Source: Vulcanimicrobiota bacterium
GTDB lineage: Bacteria; Vulcanimicrobiota; Vulcanimicrobiia; Vulcanimicrobiales; Vulcanimicrobiaceae
Assembly (NCBI GenBank): GCA_027459845.1
Contig: DAIDGS010000198.1
Span: forward strand, 1-58,290
DNA length: 58,290 nt
Direction of reading: 5' to 3'
Positions 24,227 through 33,700 of the stretch are shown one piece after another. Numbering within the stretch: the stretch's first letter is position 1; each line of letters starts with the position of its first letter. The notes under the pieces were generated by a model that had not been told where the DNA came from, ran no database searches, and worked only from the letters and a program-made list of their open reading frames with translations. A program made the position numbers and the translations under genes.

Positions 24227-25144
24227 CTAGCTCGCCGTGCCCGGGTGCGCGCGCTCGTAGTACGAAACGCCGCTGCGCATCCCGAGCGTTCCGATCAGGC
24301 GAGCGAACTGGTGCTTGTGAGCGCGCATCACGTCGTCGTACTTCGCGGGCAGTCCGGCGCGCAACCCGTATTCGTTGCGCGCGTTGTGGAGCTGATGGGC
24401 CAGCGCCATCGGCTCGAGTGCGAGCTCGTAGACCGGCCAGTCAAAGGCCGTGTGCGGCTCGTCCCGGTAGATCTGCCAGGGTTGCTCGTGGGGAAAGTCG
24501 ATCCAGCGGGCGCTTCGCGGAGCGTACGGGGGGCGCTGCGCGCCCGGCGCGCGCTGGAGAAGCACCGCATACCCGTCGGGTTCGGCGGGGTTATCGCCCC
24601 AGGCTTCGACCTCGAGGACGGCGGTCTGCGGAAAGAGCGCCGCAAAGCCCATCGGGGTGAAGCGCCAGTAGTCGCGATAGCGCGGCTCGTAGTGGACGAT
24701 CTGTGAGAACGGGGCCGTGACGTAGAGAAAACCGCCGACCTTCGCGACCCGGGTCATTTCGCGCGCGGCGCTCCAGGGGTCTTCGATATGTTCGAGCATG
24801 GCGCTGGAGAGAACCCAGTCGTAGCGTTCGCTCGGGACATCGCGCATGTCGTTCACGCTGCCAAGGTACGTTGCGGCGAGCGGACACCCCGGCATCTCGA
24901 ACGTATGATACTCCGCGGCCGCAAACATCTGCTGGTGCTGGAGTTCCGCGCTGATCCCGCCGGCGCCGATGTTCAGCAGGGAGCCGAAGGTCCGTGGCCC
25001 GAGCAGTTCCTGGTAGTACGCGCTCTGAATCGCGTCGCCGACGATTTGCAAAGCGTTGGGTCGCGAGACGCGCGTGCGCACCGCCGGAGCCAACCCGCCG
25101 AAGGCCGCGAGTTCGCGGGCGCTGGCCGTACCACCGTCGCTCAT
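24227..25144 (-). CDS. SAM-dependent methyltransferase domain protein
   Basis: I start at ATG 25144 (305 aa); a longer open frame extends into the helicase gene and is not supported. A type 11 methyltransferase core is visible: 'SLLNIGAGG' (motif I, 55-63), 'EYHTFEMPGC' (motif II acidic residue), 'YDWVLSSAMLEHIEDPWSAA' (motif IV) and 'VAKVGGFLYVTAPF'. The C-terminal 120 residues are a helical region ending 'GTLGMRSGVSYYERAHPGTA'. It lies between the helicase and wecE. Methylation of a nascent glycan is the likely role, as in many surface-polysaccharide loci, but the target is unknown. Confidence 0.83.
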   Translation of the reverse strand: MSDGGTASARELAAFGGLAPAVRTRVSRPNALQIVGDAIQSAYYQELLGPRTFGSLLNIGAGGISAELQHQQMFAAAEYHTFEMPGCPLAATYLGSVNDMRDVPSERYDWVLSSAMLEHIEDPWSAAREMTRVAKVGGFLYVTAPFSQIVHYEPRYRDYWRFTPMGFAALFPQTAVLEVEAWGDNPAEPDGYAVLLQRAPGAQRPPYAPRSARWIDFPHEQPWQIYRDEPHTAFDWPVYELALEPMALAHQLHNARNEYGLRAGLPAKYDDVMRAHKHQFARLIGTLGMRSGVSYYERAHPGTAS

Positions 25145-25193
25145 AAGGTACTCATCGGCCCTAGCTCGCCGGCGGCTTAACGCCGCGCTGCGA

Positions 25194-26375
25194 TCAGCGT
25201 CGCCGGGGGCGCGACCGGTAGACCAGCCGCGGTTTCGGCCGCGCCACCGGTGCGTCGGGGAAGAGCGGATTCTGCGAGCGTGCCAGCGGGGCGCCGAGTA
25301 CGTACTCGATCTGGTTGATGAGCGGCTCCTCGTCGGGGGCGACGAAGGTGATCGCATCGCCGCTGGCTTTGGCGCGCGCGGTGCGGCCGATGCGGTGGAC
25401 GTAGTCTTCGGCGGCGAGCGGGACATCGTAGTTGATCACGTGCCCGAGATCGGCGATGTCGATGCCGCGCGCGGCCACGTCGGTCGCGACCAGCACCCGA
25501 TACTTCCCGCGCTTGAAGTTTTCGAGCGCGCGCGTCCGCTGCGACTGCGAGCGATCGCCATGGATGAGATCCGACGGCACGTTATTGCGTGCGAGCACGG
25601 CGGCCAGCCGATCGGCGCGGGCTTTGGTCCGGGTGAAGGCGATCGCACTGTAGATCGCACCGTCCTTCAGGAGCTCGAGCAGCAACTCGGTCTTACGTTC
25701 CTGCGGAACGGCGTAGAGCGTTTGGGTCAGGGTATCGACCGGCGCAACCTTGGCGGCGAGCTCCACGCGCACCGGGTCGTGCAGCATGTCCTTGACCAGT
25801 CCCGACATCGCGGGCGGCAGCGTCGCCGAAAAGAACAGCGTCTGGCGATCGCCGGGGAGGTGGCGTAGAATCCGCCGCACGCTCGGGAGAAATCCCATGT
25901 CGAGCATGCGGTCGGCTTCGTCGAGCACCAGCGTTTCGATCGCGGTCAGGCGCGCGGTGCCTTCCTGCAAATGGTCGAGCAGACGCCCCGGGGTCGCGAC
26001 CACGATGTCGTCACCGCGGCGCAGCGCGCTGACCTGCGGTGCGAAGCCAACGCCGCCGTACACCGCGGCGATCTTGATGCCGGTCTGGACGGCCAGCGCC
26101 CGCAGGTGCTTGGCGATCTGCTCGGTCAACTCGCGGGTCGGGGCGAGGATCAGGGCGCGCGTCGTTCCGCGCGGCTGCGCGGCCAGCCGCTGAAGGATGG
26201 GCAGCCCGAAGGCGGCCGACTTTCCGCTGCCGGTTTCGGCGCTGGCGAGCACGTCGTGCCCCTGCAGGGCCGGCGGAATCGCGAGGGATTGGATCGGGGT
26301 GGGCGCCGTGAAACCGAGCTGGCGCACGGCGGCCAGCAGCTCGGGGCGCAGCCCGAGTTCATTAAAAGTGGGAAT
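25194..26375 (-). CDS. DEAD-box ATP-dependent RNA helicase (RhlE-like); start codon uncertain
   Basis: All core motifs are present: Q motif 'GFTAPTPIQ', I 'AETGSGKS', Ia 'PTRELTEQ', Ib 'TPGRLLDH', II 'DEAD', III 'SAT', IV 'AIAFTRTKARAD', V 'VATDVAARGIDIADL' and VI 'HRIGRTARA', then a short Arg-rich tail. The usual GTG start at 26327 gives 377 aa but cuts off the conserved residues before the Q motif. The frame continues upstream as PTFNELGLRPELLAAV, exactly what the family carries. No ATG, GTG or TTG is available there; ATT codons at 26375 and 26384 are the plausible starts, and I give 26375 (393 aa). It sits in the glycan run but is probably a general RNA-remodelling enzyme. Confidence 0.85.
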   Translation of the reverse strand: MPTFNELGLRPELLAAVRQLGFTAPTPIQSLAIPPALQGHDVLASAETGSGKSAAFGLPILQRLAAQPRGTTRALILAPTRELTEQIAKHLRALAVQTGIKIAAVYGGVGFAPQVSALRRGDDIVVATPGRLLDHLQEGTARLTAIETLVLDEADRMLDMGFLPSVRRILRHLPGDRQTLFFSATLPPAMSGLVKDMLHDPVRVELAAKVAPVDTLTQTLYAVPQERKTELLLELLKDGAIYSAIAFTRTKARADRLAAVLARNNVPSDLIHGDRSQSQRTRALENFKRGKYRVLVATDVAARGIDIADLGHVINYDVPLAAEDYVHRIGRTARAKASGDAITFVAPDEEPLINQIEYVLGAPLARSQNPLFPDAPVARPKPRLVYRSRPRRR

Positions 26376-26382
26376 GGTTGCA

Positions 26383-26437
26383 ATCTTTCGCGGGGCGAGG
26401 CCCCAGGTGTGCGCGGCTCGATCGCCAGGCGAAAGAT
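26383..26437 (-). repeat. Inverted repeat in the DEAD-box helicase leader
   Basis: ATCTTTCGC (26383-26391) and GCGAAAGAT (26429-26437) are exact 9-bp inverted arms 37 nt apart. Inside them, GGGGC (26392-26396) and GCCCC (26400-26404) form a further 5-bp hairpin. In the helicase mRNA this would fold just before or around the start region (the ATT at 26384 lies in one arm), suggesting structure-dependent translation that the helicase itself could control. Confidence 0.5.
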
Positions 26438-26507
26438 CGCGCGGAGTTGAGGCTACTGTGGCACGAAAGCGCCCTCGCGGTCAAATCCTTCGGTCGCTTG
26501 CCCCCGC

Positions 26508-27248
26508 TTACGGTAGCTGGTCCGGGCGCTCGCGCGCCGCCCCTGCGACCAACTGGCCGGCCCGGAACAGCGAGTCGAAGGTGCCGGCGTCGGTCCACCA
26601 GCCATTGAGCACGTCGTAGTGCAGGTCGCCTTCCTTGACGTAGTGGTTGTTCACGTCGGTGATCTCCAACTCGCCGCGCCCGGAAGGAACGAGCTTGCGA
26701 CAGAAGTCGAAGACGCGGCGATCGTACATGTAGATCCCGGTCACGGCGTAGCCGCTCTTGGGATGCTGCGGCTTCTCCTCGATCCGCACGATCCGGTCGC
26801 CGTCGAGTTCGGGGACGCCGAAGCGTTCCGGGTCGTCGACGGCCTTGAGCAGAATCCGCGCACCCGAATCCTGCGCTTCAAAGGCGCGAACGTAGGGATG
26901 GATGTCGTCCTCGACGATGTTGTCGCCCAGGATGACGACGATGCGGTGTCCTTCGGCGAAGTGTTCGCAGAGCTTGAGCGCGTCGGCGATTCCGCCTTCG
27001 CCCTCCTGGTAGGTATAGTAGATATCCTTCAGACCGAACTCGGCGCCGTTGCCCAACAGGCGCAGAAAGTCGCCGGCCGAGGTGCCGCCGGTCACGATCA
27101 TGATGTCCCGAATGCCGGCCTTGACCAACGTCTGAATCGGGTAGTAGATCATCGGCCGGTCGTAGATCGGCAACAGGTGCTTGTTGGTGATCTTGGTGAG
27201 CGGACGCAACCGCGACCCAAGACCGCCTGCGAGAATGACCCCTTTCAT
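26508..27248 (-). CDS. rmlA: Glucose-1-phosphate thymidylyltransferase, short type
   Basis: A 246-aa nucleotidyltransferase: 'MKGVILAGGLGSRLRPLTKI' (nucleotide-binding loop), 'TNKHLLPIYDRPMIYYPIQT', 'YQEGEGGIADALKLCEHF', 'VVILGDNIVEDD' (metal-binding Asp) and 'IEEKPQHPKSGYAVTGIYMY'. It joins dTTP and glucose-1-phosphate to dTDP-glucose, the first step of deoxysugar synthesis. It is about 40 residues shorter than E. coli RmlA, as in many actinobacterial-like and archaeal-like forms that lack the C-terminal allosteric extension. It lies 9 nt after rmlB in the same operon. RmlC and RmlD are not in the window, so the pathway branches toward an amino sugar rather than rhamnose, at least locally. 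Confidence 0.92.
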   Translation of the reverse strand: MKGVILAGGLGSRLRPLTKITNKHLLPIYDRPMIYYPIQTLVKAGIRDIMIVTGGTSAGDFLRLLGNGAEFGLKDIYYTYQEGEGGIADALKLCEHFAEGHRIVVILGDNIVEDDIHPYVRAFEAQDSGARILLKAVDDPERFGVPELDGDRIVRIEEKPQHPKSGYAVTGIYMYDRRVFDFCRKLVPSGRGELEITDVNNHYVKEGDLHYDVLNGWWTDAGTFDSLFRAGQLVAGAARERPDQLP

Positions 27249-27257
27249 GACGCTCCT

Positions 27258-28262
27258 CTACCGATGCGCATACTGCCGTCTGTAGTACTCCAAAAACTCA
27301 CCCGACTTCAGCGGCCGCCACCAACTCTCGTTATCACGATACCAACGCACGGTCGCGCGGAGACCCTCCTCGAAGGCGACCTGCGGTTGCCACCCGAGCG
27401 CGTGCGCCTTGGATGCATCGAGCGCGTAGCGGCGATCGTGTCCTTCGCGGTCGGCAACGTGACGCACGTGCGTGGTCATCGTGCGCCCGCACGCGTCGAG
27501 CAGCACGCGCGTGAGTTCGAGGTTGGTGCGCAGATTGCCGCCACCGAGATTGTAGACGCCGCCGATCTCACCGCGCTCGAGCACCGACAGGATGCCGCGT
27601 GCGTGATCGTCGACGTGCAGCCAGTCGCGAATTTGTAGCCCGTCGCCGTAGAGTGGCACCGTGGCGTCGTCGAGGAGGTTCGTGACGAAGAGCGGCACGA
27701 GCTTTTCGGGATATTGGCGCGGACCGTAGGTATTGCTGCCGCGCGTGATCAGCACCGGCGTCGCATAGGTCGCGTGGTAGGCCAACACCTGGAGATCGCC
27801 GCCGGCCTTGCTGGCGGAGTAGGGACTGCGTGGTCGCAGCGGGTCGCCCTCGCGCGAGGCGCCGCTCGGCACGTCGCCGTAGACTTCGTCGGTCGAGACT
27901 TGGAGAAAGCGCCGGATGCCGCGCGCCCGCACGGCTTCGAGCAGGGTGTGGGTACCCAAAATGTCGGTTCGAAGGAAGGCTTCGGGTTCGAGGATCGAGC
28001 GGTCGACGTGGGTCTCGGCGGCGAAGTTCACGATCGCGTCGACGCCGTCGGCGATCGCCGCGTCCACCGCGGTGGGGTCGCCGATCGAGCCCTTGACGAA
28101 GCGGTAGCGGGGGTCGTGCGCGACGTCGGCCAGGTTGGCGGGATTCCCGGCATAGGTCATTGCGTCGAGATTGACGACCTCGACCTCGGGACGCTCGCGC
28201 AACAGCAGCCGTACGAACGTCGATCCGATAAAGCCCAGCCCACCGGTCACCAGCCAGCGCAT
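27258..28262 (-). CDS. rmlB: dTDP-glucose 4,6-dehydratase
   Basis: The start is ATG 28262 (334 aa). The open frame runs on upstream to 29540, but only from here does the protein match the family: 'MRWLVTGGLGFIGSTFVRLL' (NAD-binding GxxGxxG, residues 7-13). The catalytic T124-D125-E126 is in 'QVSTDEVYGD', and Y148/K152 are in 'SPYSASKAGGD'. 'RGSNTYGPRQYPEKLVPLF' is also typical. It converts dTDP-glucose to dTDP-4-keto-6-deoxyglucose. It heads the minus-strand run rmlB-rmlA, followed by the helicase, methyltransferase, wecE and acyltransferase genes, so its product can feed directly into the WecE-type reaction. Confidence 0.95.
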   Translation of the reverse strand: MRWLVTGGLGFIGSTFVRLLLRERPEVEVVNLDAMTYAGNPANLADVAHDPRYRFVKGSIGDPTAVDAAIADGVDAIVNFAAETHVDRSILEPEAFLRTDILGTHTLLEAVRARGIRRFLQVSTDEVYGDVPSGASREGDPLRPRSPYSASKAGGDLQVLAYHATYATPVLITRGSNTYGPRQYPEKLVPLFVTNLLDDATVPLYGDGLQIRDWLHVDDHARGILSVLERGEIGGVYNLGGGNLRTNLELTRVLLDACGRTMTTHVRHVADREGHDRRYALDASKAHALGWQPQVAFEEGLRATVRWYRDNESWWRPLKSGEFLEYYRRQYAHR

Positions 28263-28345
28263 ATCGCCGCCTTTCGCGCCCGCTGCGCGTCCATCATGCG
28301 GGCGTTGACGTTCTTTTGACGGCCGGACGGTACGCTGACGGCGGC

Positions 28346-28540
28346 ATGAGTTCCGAAAGCGCCGAGCCGTTGGATGCGGTCGTGTTGCGATTTTTCGTCG
28401 CGCCGGGAGGCGCCCTGCGCTGTCGCGCAACCGACCTGTACACGCGCCGGACCTGGATCGTTCGCTCGGCGAACGCGCTGCGCGAGCTCCTCGCCGAAGC
28501 GAGCGTCGCGAGCGACGAGAAGGTACGACATGATGCGTAG
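28346..28540 (+). CDS. Small unknown protein (64 aa)
   Basis: An ATG at 28346 gives 64 residues: 'SAEPLDAVVLRFFVAPGGAL', 'RCRATDLYTRRTWIVRSANA', then a helical end. The pattern suggests a small alpha/beta domain. Its stop codon lies within the first codons of the next gene (11-nt overlap, ATG 28530), typical of translationally coupled genes here. It is divergent from rmlB with an 83-nt gap. No family recognised; coding nature is supported by the overlap and by codon pattern only. Confidence 0.5.
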   Translation: MSSESAEPLDAVVLRFFVAPGGALRCRATDLYTRRTWIVRSANALRELLAEASVASDEKVRHDA

Positions 28541-28949
28541 AGCGATTTCCCTGGTGCACGCGATCGGAGCGGCGGCGACGATCGCGCTGGCCGGATGTGC
28601 GCGCGATCTGCCCGCTGCCGGCCCGCCGGCCGCGGCCACCGCCCGCACGGCGACCGCGGGCGCCGCGTCCGGCGCACTGCTGGTGACGCCGGCCAAGCTC
28701 AACTTCACCACCAAGGCGGCGCTCGTCTTGACGATCCGTGAAGGGCGCTACCACGGCGCCTTCACCGTGGCCGTCAAATCGGCGAAGGTGGTCGGCATTC
28801 CGACGCGGCCGTTGCACGGACCCGGTCCGGTCGCGTTGCGCGTGCTGGCCAAGTCGGCCGGTACCACGATCGTGATCGTCCGCGATGCGTTGCGCCACGC
28901 GGTGAAAGTGCCGGTCACGGTGACGACCGGCGTCGTCGTCGTGCAGTAG
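28530..28949 (+). CDS. Small lipoprotein, Ig-like
   Basis: This 139-aa protein begins 'MMRRAISLVHAIGAAATIAL' and has the lipobox 'LAGC' near residue 24, so it should be exported and lipid-anchored. The mature part has an Ala/Thr-rich linker, then a beta-rich domain ('LLVTPAKLNFTTKAALVLTI', 'FTVAVKSAKVVGIPTR', 'VTVTTGVVVVQ') resembling a BACON/Ig-like fold. The next gene, also a lipoprotein, starts 13 nt after its stop, preceded by AGGAGGG. No specific function recognised. Confidence 0.72.
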   Translation: MMRRAISLVHAIGAAATIALAGCARDLPAAGPPAAATARTATAGAASGALLVTPAKLNFTTKAALVLTIREGRYHGAFTVAVKSAKVVGIPTRPLHGPGPVALRVLAKSAGTTIVIVRDALRHAVKVPVTVTTGVVVVQ

Positions 28950-28962
28950 GAGGGCGAACGTG

Positions 28963-30750
28963 ATGAACGCTTCATTCCCGGCTCGGTTTCGTCGCGGCAC
29001 GGCGATCGCGTTGGCGCTCGCGGTCGCCGGCTGCACCGGCAGCGGCGCCGGCAACGTCGTGCCGCAACGTCCGGACGCCGCCGGCGCGGCGACTGCGCGG
29101 CGGAGTGTGGCGCGTCTGACGATGCGCGTGAAAATTCCGCATCGGCGGCGCCGGCCGGCATATATCTCCTCAGGCACCGAGTCGATCGTCGTGCACGAAT
29201 CCGGCAAGCTGCTGGGAACCTTCAACAGCACGCCGTCCTCACAGGGCTGCTCACTGGTCGGATCGACGACGCAGTGCCGTTTCACGATGGGTGCGATTCC
29301 GGGTGTGGCGCGGACGATTGCGGTGAGTGCGTTCAGCGGGCTCGGCGGCGGCGGTAGCGTGCTCTCGACCGGGAGCGTCGCGCAGACGATCGTCGCCGGT
29401 AAAGCCAACACCATTGCGATCACGCTCGGCGGCGTTCCGGCCGCACTCGCACTGACGCTCTCCAACCCTTCGCCGACCGAAGGGACGAGCGCCTCGATCG
29501 CGCTGACGGTCACGGCGCAAGACGCCTCCGGTGCGACCATCGTCGCCCCCGGGAACTACGCGCACGCAATCACGCTGAGCGACAGCGACACGAGCGGCGC
29601 GACCAGCCTGAGTTCGAACACGGTCACGTCGCCGACGGCGAATACCGTGACGGTCGCCTACGACGGCGCGAGCAACACCTCGGCGACCTTTACGGCCAGC
29701 GCTCCCGGCGTGACCAACGCCACCGCGGTGCTCAAGTCGGTAAAGCCGCACTCGAGTTTCGTGGGCGGCGTCTGGGCGGCGATCCCGAACCTGGGCAGCG
29801 TCGCCTACTACGACAACGCGGCGTCACCGAACTTTGGACTGAGCGGCGGCGGCCTAACGAGTGCGAGCGCGGTCGCGGTCGACTCAACCGGACGGGTACT
29901 CGCCGGCGATGCCAACGGAAATATCGAGCTGTGGCCGCTCAACGCGACCGGCGCGGTCACGCCGACGGTGTCGATTACCGGCGCCGGCGACGTCACCGCG
30001 CTCGCGTGGGATCCCGTCAACGGACGGATCATCTTTGCGGCGGCGAATACGTCGTCGTTCGGGGTGGTCACCGCCAACGCCAGCGGCGTGGCCGGCGCGA
30101 TCACGCGGTACTACAGCGCGCCGGCGTATCCGCTGGCGAGCACCATCTCAGGCCTCGCCGTCGACCCGAACACCGGAACGCTGTACGTCGCTAACGCGAC
30201 GCCGACCAGCATCAGCGGATCGGGATCCGGAGGGTGCAATAACTTCGCCTGCATCAACATCCTGGTCTTTACGCTGCAGGCCGACGGTTCGTACCAGTAC
30301 GATCACGACCTCGACTTGGAAGACAACCTGAGCAGCAACTGGTATAACGTGGGACAGATAGCGTTCGACCCGTCGGTCACCAACAGCGACGGCAGCCTCG
30401 GCGCGCTGTGGGTCGCAAACGAGACGCCGGGGTACGATATCGTGCAGGGGTTCGCATCGAGCTCGCGGGGAGGCACGCTGCTGAGCGTCGGCACGCTTAC
30501 CGGCGATGGCGCCGATCTGATTGCTCCGGCGACGGTTGCGTGGGATGGCGGGAGCGGACTGTGGATCGGGGATCAGAGCTCGACCTGGCTGCAGCACTGG
30601 ACCGCCATCTACTCGTCACCGAGCGTCCCGACCGGGAACTCGTTCTACCTCGGCGCTGCCGACGGCAACGCGTCGCCGACCGGCATCGCCGTCTTCAGCG
30701 TCTATACCCCGAGCCTGCGGCGGAGGCCCGCGCTGCGGGGGCACCGCTAG
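28963..30750 (+). CDS. Lipoprotein with Ig-like domain and NHL/beta-propeller-like repeats
   Basis: About 595 aa from ATG 28963 (the GTG at 28960 directly before it is an equal alternative; SD AGGAGGG at 28949-28955). The signal region ends in lipobox 'VAGC' near residue 25. Then come an Ig-like segment ('AALALTLSNPSPTEGTSASI', 'ALTVTAQDASGATIV') and a C-terminal half of beta-propeller-like repeats ('ASAVAVDSTGRVLAGDANGN', 'TISGLAVDPNTGTLYVANAT', 'IAFDPSVTNSDGSLGALWVA'). Such proteins are surface or periplasmic binding scaffolds; the ligand is unknown. The C-terminus is Arg-rich. It is co-oriented with the preceding lipoprotein and likely in the same operon. Confidence 0.8.
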   Translation: MNASFPARFRRGTAIALALAVAGCTGSGAGNVVPQRPDAAGAATARRSVARLTMRVKIPHRRRRPAYISSGTESIVVHESGKLLGTFNSTPSSQGCSLVGSTTQCRFTMGAIPGVARTIAVSAFSGLGGGGSVLSTGSVAQTIVAGKANTIAITLGGVPAALALTLSNPSPTEGTSASIALTVTAQDASGATIVAPGNYAHAITLSDSDTSGATSLSSNTVTSPTANTVTVAYDGASNTSATFTASAPGVTNATAVLKSVKPHSSFVGGVWAAIPNLGSVAYYDNAASPNFGLSGGGLTSASAVAVDSTGRVLAGDANGNIELWPLNATGAVTPTVSITGAGDVTALAWDPVNGRIIFAAANTSSFGVVTANASGVAGAITRYYSAPAYPLASTISGLAVDPNTGTLYVANATPTSISGSGSGGCNNFACINILVFTLQADGSYQYDHDLDLEDNLSSNWYNVGQIAFDPSVTNSDGSLGALWVANETPGYDIVQGFASSSRGGTLLSVGTLTGDGADLIAPATVAWDGGSGLWIGDQSSTWLQHWTAIYSSPSVPTGNSFYLGAADGNASPTGIAVFSVYTPSLRRRPALRGHR

Positions 30751-30789
30751 CGGGCAGGAATCGAGCGCTCCCTCGCGCGAGTAGTCCGC

Positions 30790-33700
30790 GTGCTGACCTC
30801 GCAGCTGCGCACGCTGGGGGCGTACGAGTTCGTCGTCGACGGCCGAGTGCTGTCTCGGCCGTCCACCCAAAAGGCGCGCGCGCTGCTCGCCTACTTAGCG
30901 ATGCGCGCCGGATGCGCGATCTCCCGCGAGGTGCTGATCGAGACCTTTTGGCCGGATGTCGCGCCCGAGAGCGCGCGGCAAAGCCTCAAGACCGCGCTAT
31001 GGTCGATCCGCCGCACGATCCGCGAGGGAGGCTTTGACCCGAGCGCATTCCTTACGGCCGATCACTTCACGGTCTGCTGGCGGGCCGCGATCGAGGTCGA
31101 TGCGCTCGCGTTCGAGCAGCGGGCGGCGGCCGGGGATGCGACGGCGCTGAGCGTCTTCGCGGGTGACTTTCTTCCCGGCGACTACGATCAGTGGGCTTCT
31201 AGCGAGCGCGAGCGTCTGCGCGCGCTGCTCGAGGCACTCCTTAGCGCGTCGTTGGAACGCGACGGCGACGTCGCGTCGGCGCGCCGCCTGCTCCAACTCG
31301 ATCCGTTCAGCGAGGCCGCGTATGCGACGCTGATCGAGGTCGAGGTGCGCGAGCAGCGCATCGCCGCGGCACGGACGTTGCTCGGATGCTTCCGCGCGAC
31401 CCTGCGCGAGAACGGTCTGACGGCGTCGGATGCCTTCGAGCGGCGCTTCGCGGCGCTCGCGGACGGCGCGCACGTCGCGCCCATGCCGGCACGCTTCATC
31501 GGCCGGGCGCGCGAACTCCACCGATTCGACGATTTTTTACGCGAGGCGGGCAGCGACCCGATCGTGGTGCGCGCCGACGCCGGGTTCGGGAAGACGACGC
31601 TGCTCGAACGCTTCGTCCGGCGCGCCGCCGAGGCCGGACGAACGACCGTTTGGGTGACGATCGGTCGTACCGCCAGCGGCTTCGGCGGCTGGGAGCGAGC
31701 GTATGAAGCGCTGACCGGTGCACCCTTCGAGTCGCTGCTGGCCGATCGCGGGGCGAGCTTGGGCGGTGCACTCGCGCAGGCGATCGTGCGGGCCGTGCCC
31801 TCCGGCGGGCTGATCTTCGTGGACGACGCGCAGCACCTGCAGGGCGATGCGTTGTTCGTGACGCGCGCGGTCTACGCAGCCGCACGCGCAGCCGGCATCG
31901 CGACCGTCATCGCGACGCGTCCCGAGGGCGTTCCCGTCGTCTTCGACATCCTTGGAAGTGCGAACGTCGTCGAGATGGCGCTCGAAGCATTCACCGCCGC
32001 GGAGCTGCACGCCGTCCTCGCCGGCGATGCAAGCGCGGGCACGCTGGCCGACACCGTGTTCGCGCGCACGCACGGGCATCCGCTGTACGTGCATCGCGTG
32101 CTCGAACGCATGCGCGAAGGCGAGCTCCACGTCGAGCTTCCCGACAGCGTTCGCGCGCTGATCGATAGCCGGCTGCGCGAGCGCGGCGCGGACGCCCACG
32201 CGCTGGCGGCGTTGTTGGCGCTGGATCCGGCGTTCGACGGTGACGAACTGGCCGCCATTCTGGAGTGGTCGCACGAACGCGTCTTCGACGCACTCGACGA
32301 TCTGCTCGCGCTTGGGATCGTCCGCGAATCGGCCGCTAGCGCGCGGCTCGAGTTCACCCATGACGTGATCGTCGAGGTCGCGCGCGAGTCGCTCGGCCCG
32401 GCGCGCCGGCGCCGGCACCATCGCATCGCCGCACGCCTCTTGGAATCCGCGTCGGGTCGTGCCCAAGCGGCGCGGGCGGCCGAGCACGCAGCCGCCGCCG
32501 GCGATGCGGCCAAGGCGGCCGAACTCTTCCGACACTGTTCGGAGAGCGCACTGGCCGCCTTCGAGCCGGGCAATGCCGCGGTGCTGGCGGGGCGCGCGCG
32601 CGAACAGCTTCGGTCGCTCGATCGCACCGACGAGGTGACGCGGCTGGGCTTACGTATCGATGTCGCCGAGATCAGGGCGCTCAATGCGGCGGCCGATCCG
32701 CTGCGCGCCCAGGACCTGGCGACGGCCGCCATCGCGCTGGCGCGCACGCTGGACGATCCGCGGCTGCTCTTCGAGTTGGTGTCGCTGCGCCTGCGCGCGC
32801 GCATGCGCACTGCGGCGGTCGCGGAGATCGCCGAGGACGCGCGCCTGGCCATGGCGCTCGCGGAGCGGCTCGGCGACCGCACGTGCTTCGCGCAGGCGGC
32901 GCTCGGGGCGCTTCAGGCGGCGATGCAGCGCATGGATGAGGGTCAGGCGGCCCACTACGCCGAGCTTGCGCTGCAGGCGGCGATCGACGGAGACGACGTC
33001 GACTTGGCGATCTTCGTCGCGAGCGAGTGCCTGCACGCGCAGGCGGTCTTTTGGCGTTTCCAAGAAGCGATGCAGACGTTCGCGCGCGGTCAAGCCCTCC
33101 TACGCGACGGTTCCGGCGCGACCAGCCCGAGCTTTTACTATAGCGCCGCGCAGCTCATGTACGGGCTCGATCGCTACGAGGAGGCGGCGCACTACGTGGA
33201 GCTGGGCTTGAGCGTCTTGGATGCACGCCGGCCGGCGCCGGGTCCGTTCATCTCGGATCGCTTGCGTGTCATCGCGATCTTGACCAATATGCGCGGACTC
33301 ATCGCGGTCGCGAGCGCCCGATGGGAGGCCGCCTGCGACGCAGCCGACGCGTTCGGAGCAAACCCGGCCGCGCAGAACCCGGGCGTCTATCCGCACGCGG
33401 TCGACCTCTGGGTCCGCTCCCTACTGGGTCGCAACGGCCCGGGCGACGTCGCGCGCGCGGCCCAGCTGCTGGCGGGCTTGGGTGCACGCGCGCTGGTCGA
33501 CGATACGACGATGTACGTCGCGGCCGCCCGCGCCCGGGTCGCTGCCCGGCAGGGCGATCCCGAGGCGCCGGCGCTGCTCGACGCGGCCCTTGCCTGCACG
33601 CTGGCGACGGCCGGCAAGGCGGGGCTCGACGTGGATATGGTCTTCGCCGATCTGGCATCCGCAGCACGGGAAGCCGGCGCCGAGGCGATCGCCGCGCGCG

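Noticed and set aside
26479-26484. TTGACC on minus as -35 box for the helicase gene
   Set aside because: No acceptable -10 sequence at 16-19 nt; too weak to list.
28263-29540. N-terminal extension of RmlB and antisense frame through the lipoprotein genes
   Set aside because: RmlB homology starts exactly at ATG 28262; the extension is antisense to genes with clear lipoprotein signals.
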